Source: an uncultured Verrucomicrobiota bacterium
GTDB lineage: Bacteria; Verrucomicrobiota; Verrucomicrobiia; Chthoniobacterales; SZAS-18
DNA: 5,336 bases
Direction: 5' to 3'
Assembly: GCA_937873255.1 (NCBI GenBank)
Contig: CALMVM010000347.1
Span: 1,127-6,462 of the forward strand
The position numbers were made by a program, and so were the translations under genes. Shown piece by piece: positions 4,798-5,336 of the stretch. Under the pieces are notes generated by a model that did not search any database, was not told where the DNA came from, and saw only the letters and a list, made by a program, of their open reading frames with translations. How positions within the stretch are numbered: position 1 is the first letter of the stretch; every line of letters starts with the position of its first letter.

Positions 4798-5336
4798 ATG
4801 CACCAGAAATCATCCTTCCGTTGGCCCCGGCTCGCCGCGCTCGGCGGGGCGGTACTCCTTCTTGCGCTGACCGGCTGCGACGAGGGTTCCATCTCCGACC
4901 CGAACCCCTTCACCGAATCCTCCTACGTCGGCGGACGCACGCGCGAGATCGACGAACTCGACCTCCTCGGTTCGCGCCAGGGCACCAGCGAGGGCGACAT
5001 CCAGAACGCGTTGCGCGGCGGCGGTTCCGGCGGCCCGCACGCACGGCCGGGCAGCACTCTGCTCGTGGTCCAGTCCGGCGCGCCGGCCCCCGACAGCATC
5101 ATGGTTGCCGCGCTCGAAAAATCGTACCGCCTCTTCCCTTTTTCCGGGATCGCCGCCAACGAACGCCGCCGCGACGGTTCGCTCGGACGCGACCTGCGCC
5201 TGGCGGCGGCGAAGAGCGGTTGCGCGTACGTGCTCTGCTATTGGGGCAAGCTGGAATCGATCCGCGAGGACGCCGTGACGAAAACCGTCTCGTGGGTGCC
5301 GATTGTCGGTGGATTGATTCCCGACGAGGAACGCAC
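4798..5336 (+). CDS. Putative lipoprotein of unknown function, 3' partial
   Basis: The frame is open from ATG 4798 to the window end, giving 179 complete codons. The N-terminus is a type II (lipoprotein) signal peptide: basic Lys4, Arg8 and Arg11, hydrophobic LAALGGAVLLLA, then lipobox LTGC with lipidated Cys27. Asp28 follows the cysteine; in Escherichia coli that position favours inner-membrane retention, but I would not extend the rule to this organism. Residues 28-86 are polar and Gly-rich (GGGSGG at 74-79), probably a flexible tether. From residue 87 a folded domain seems to begin: STLLVVQSG looks like a strand, IMVAALEKSYRLFPFSGI a helix, and SGCAYVLCYWGKLESI (140-155) another strand with two cysteines. 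I do not recognise the family. No Shine-Dalgarno is clear upstream. It is separated by 94 bp from the EVE gene and probably has its own promoter. Confidence 0.82.
   Translation, partial: MHQKSSFRWPRLAALGGAVLLLALTGCDEGSISDPNPFTESSYVGGRTREIDELDLLGSRQGTSEGDIQNALRGGGSGGPHARPGSTLLVVQSGAPAPDSIMVAALEKSYRLFPFSGIAANERRRDGSLGRDLRLAAAKSGCAYVLCYWGKLESIREDAVTKTVSWVPIVGGLIPDEER

Noticed and set aside
4247..4870. Forward frame of about 200 codons crossing the right repeat and the EVE gene
   Set aside because: It opens in repeat sequence and is Arg-rich; the EVE frame carries all family motifs.

Overview
The window comes from a GC-rich bacterial chromosome. My best guess is a verrucomicrobial lineage close to Opitutaceae. 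This rests on the mix of GC-rich coding sequence, a GxxExxY-family gene bounded by A-rich inverted repeats, weak or absent Shine-Dalgarno sequences at several starts, and an unrecognised lipoprotein. The placement is inference and was not tested. All genes I accept are on the + strand.

Layout. Bases 1-572 hold the 3' part of a secreted protein with a visible signal peptide and a Gly/Phe-rich tail. Bases 654-1934 encode an SCP2-type thiolase. Bases 1956-2639 encode an HNH endonuclease of homing type with an unusual ribbon-helix-helix-like N-terminus; this gene is clearly poorer in GC than its neighbours. Bases 2642-3799 encode a cobalamin-binding domain fused to a MeaB-type GTPase, which looks like the front part of an IcmF-type acyl-CoA mutase without the catalytic domain. 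Bases 3795-4275 are a compact cassette: a GxxExxY (PD-(D/E)XK-like) gene enclosed by 34-bp inverted repeats matching at 33 of 34 positions. Bases 4287-4703 encode a stand-alone EVE-domain protein with a GTG start. Bases 4798-5336 encode the N-terminal part of a lipoprotein that runs off the window.

How the genes relate. The thiolase and the B12/GTPase protein both act on acyl-CoA chemistry and were plausibly neighbours in one metabolic operon (acyl-CoA carbon-skeleton rearrangement plus thiolysis). Two accessory units now sit at the edges of these genes. The HNH gene lies tightly between them. The GxxExxY cassette starts in the last codon of the B12/GTPase gene, supplies its stop codon, and ends 11 bp before the EVE gene.

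The most interesting signals are four. First, the GxxExxY cassette carries its own ribosome binding site inside the left inverted repeat, so pairing of the two repeats in RNA could mask it. Second, the fusion of an RHH-like domain to NUMOD4, HNH and HTH parts is unusual. Third, a perfect 22-nt palindrome lies in frame in the linker between the B12 and GTPase domains, and its half-site recurs around the start codon of the HNH gene. Fourth, the B12/GTPase protein ends exactly where an IcmF-type mutase domain would be expected to follow. I found no tRNA, rRNA or CRISPR array.
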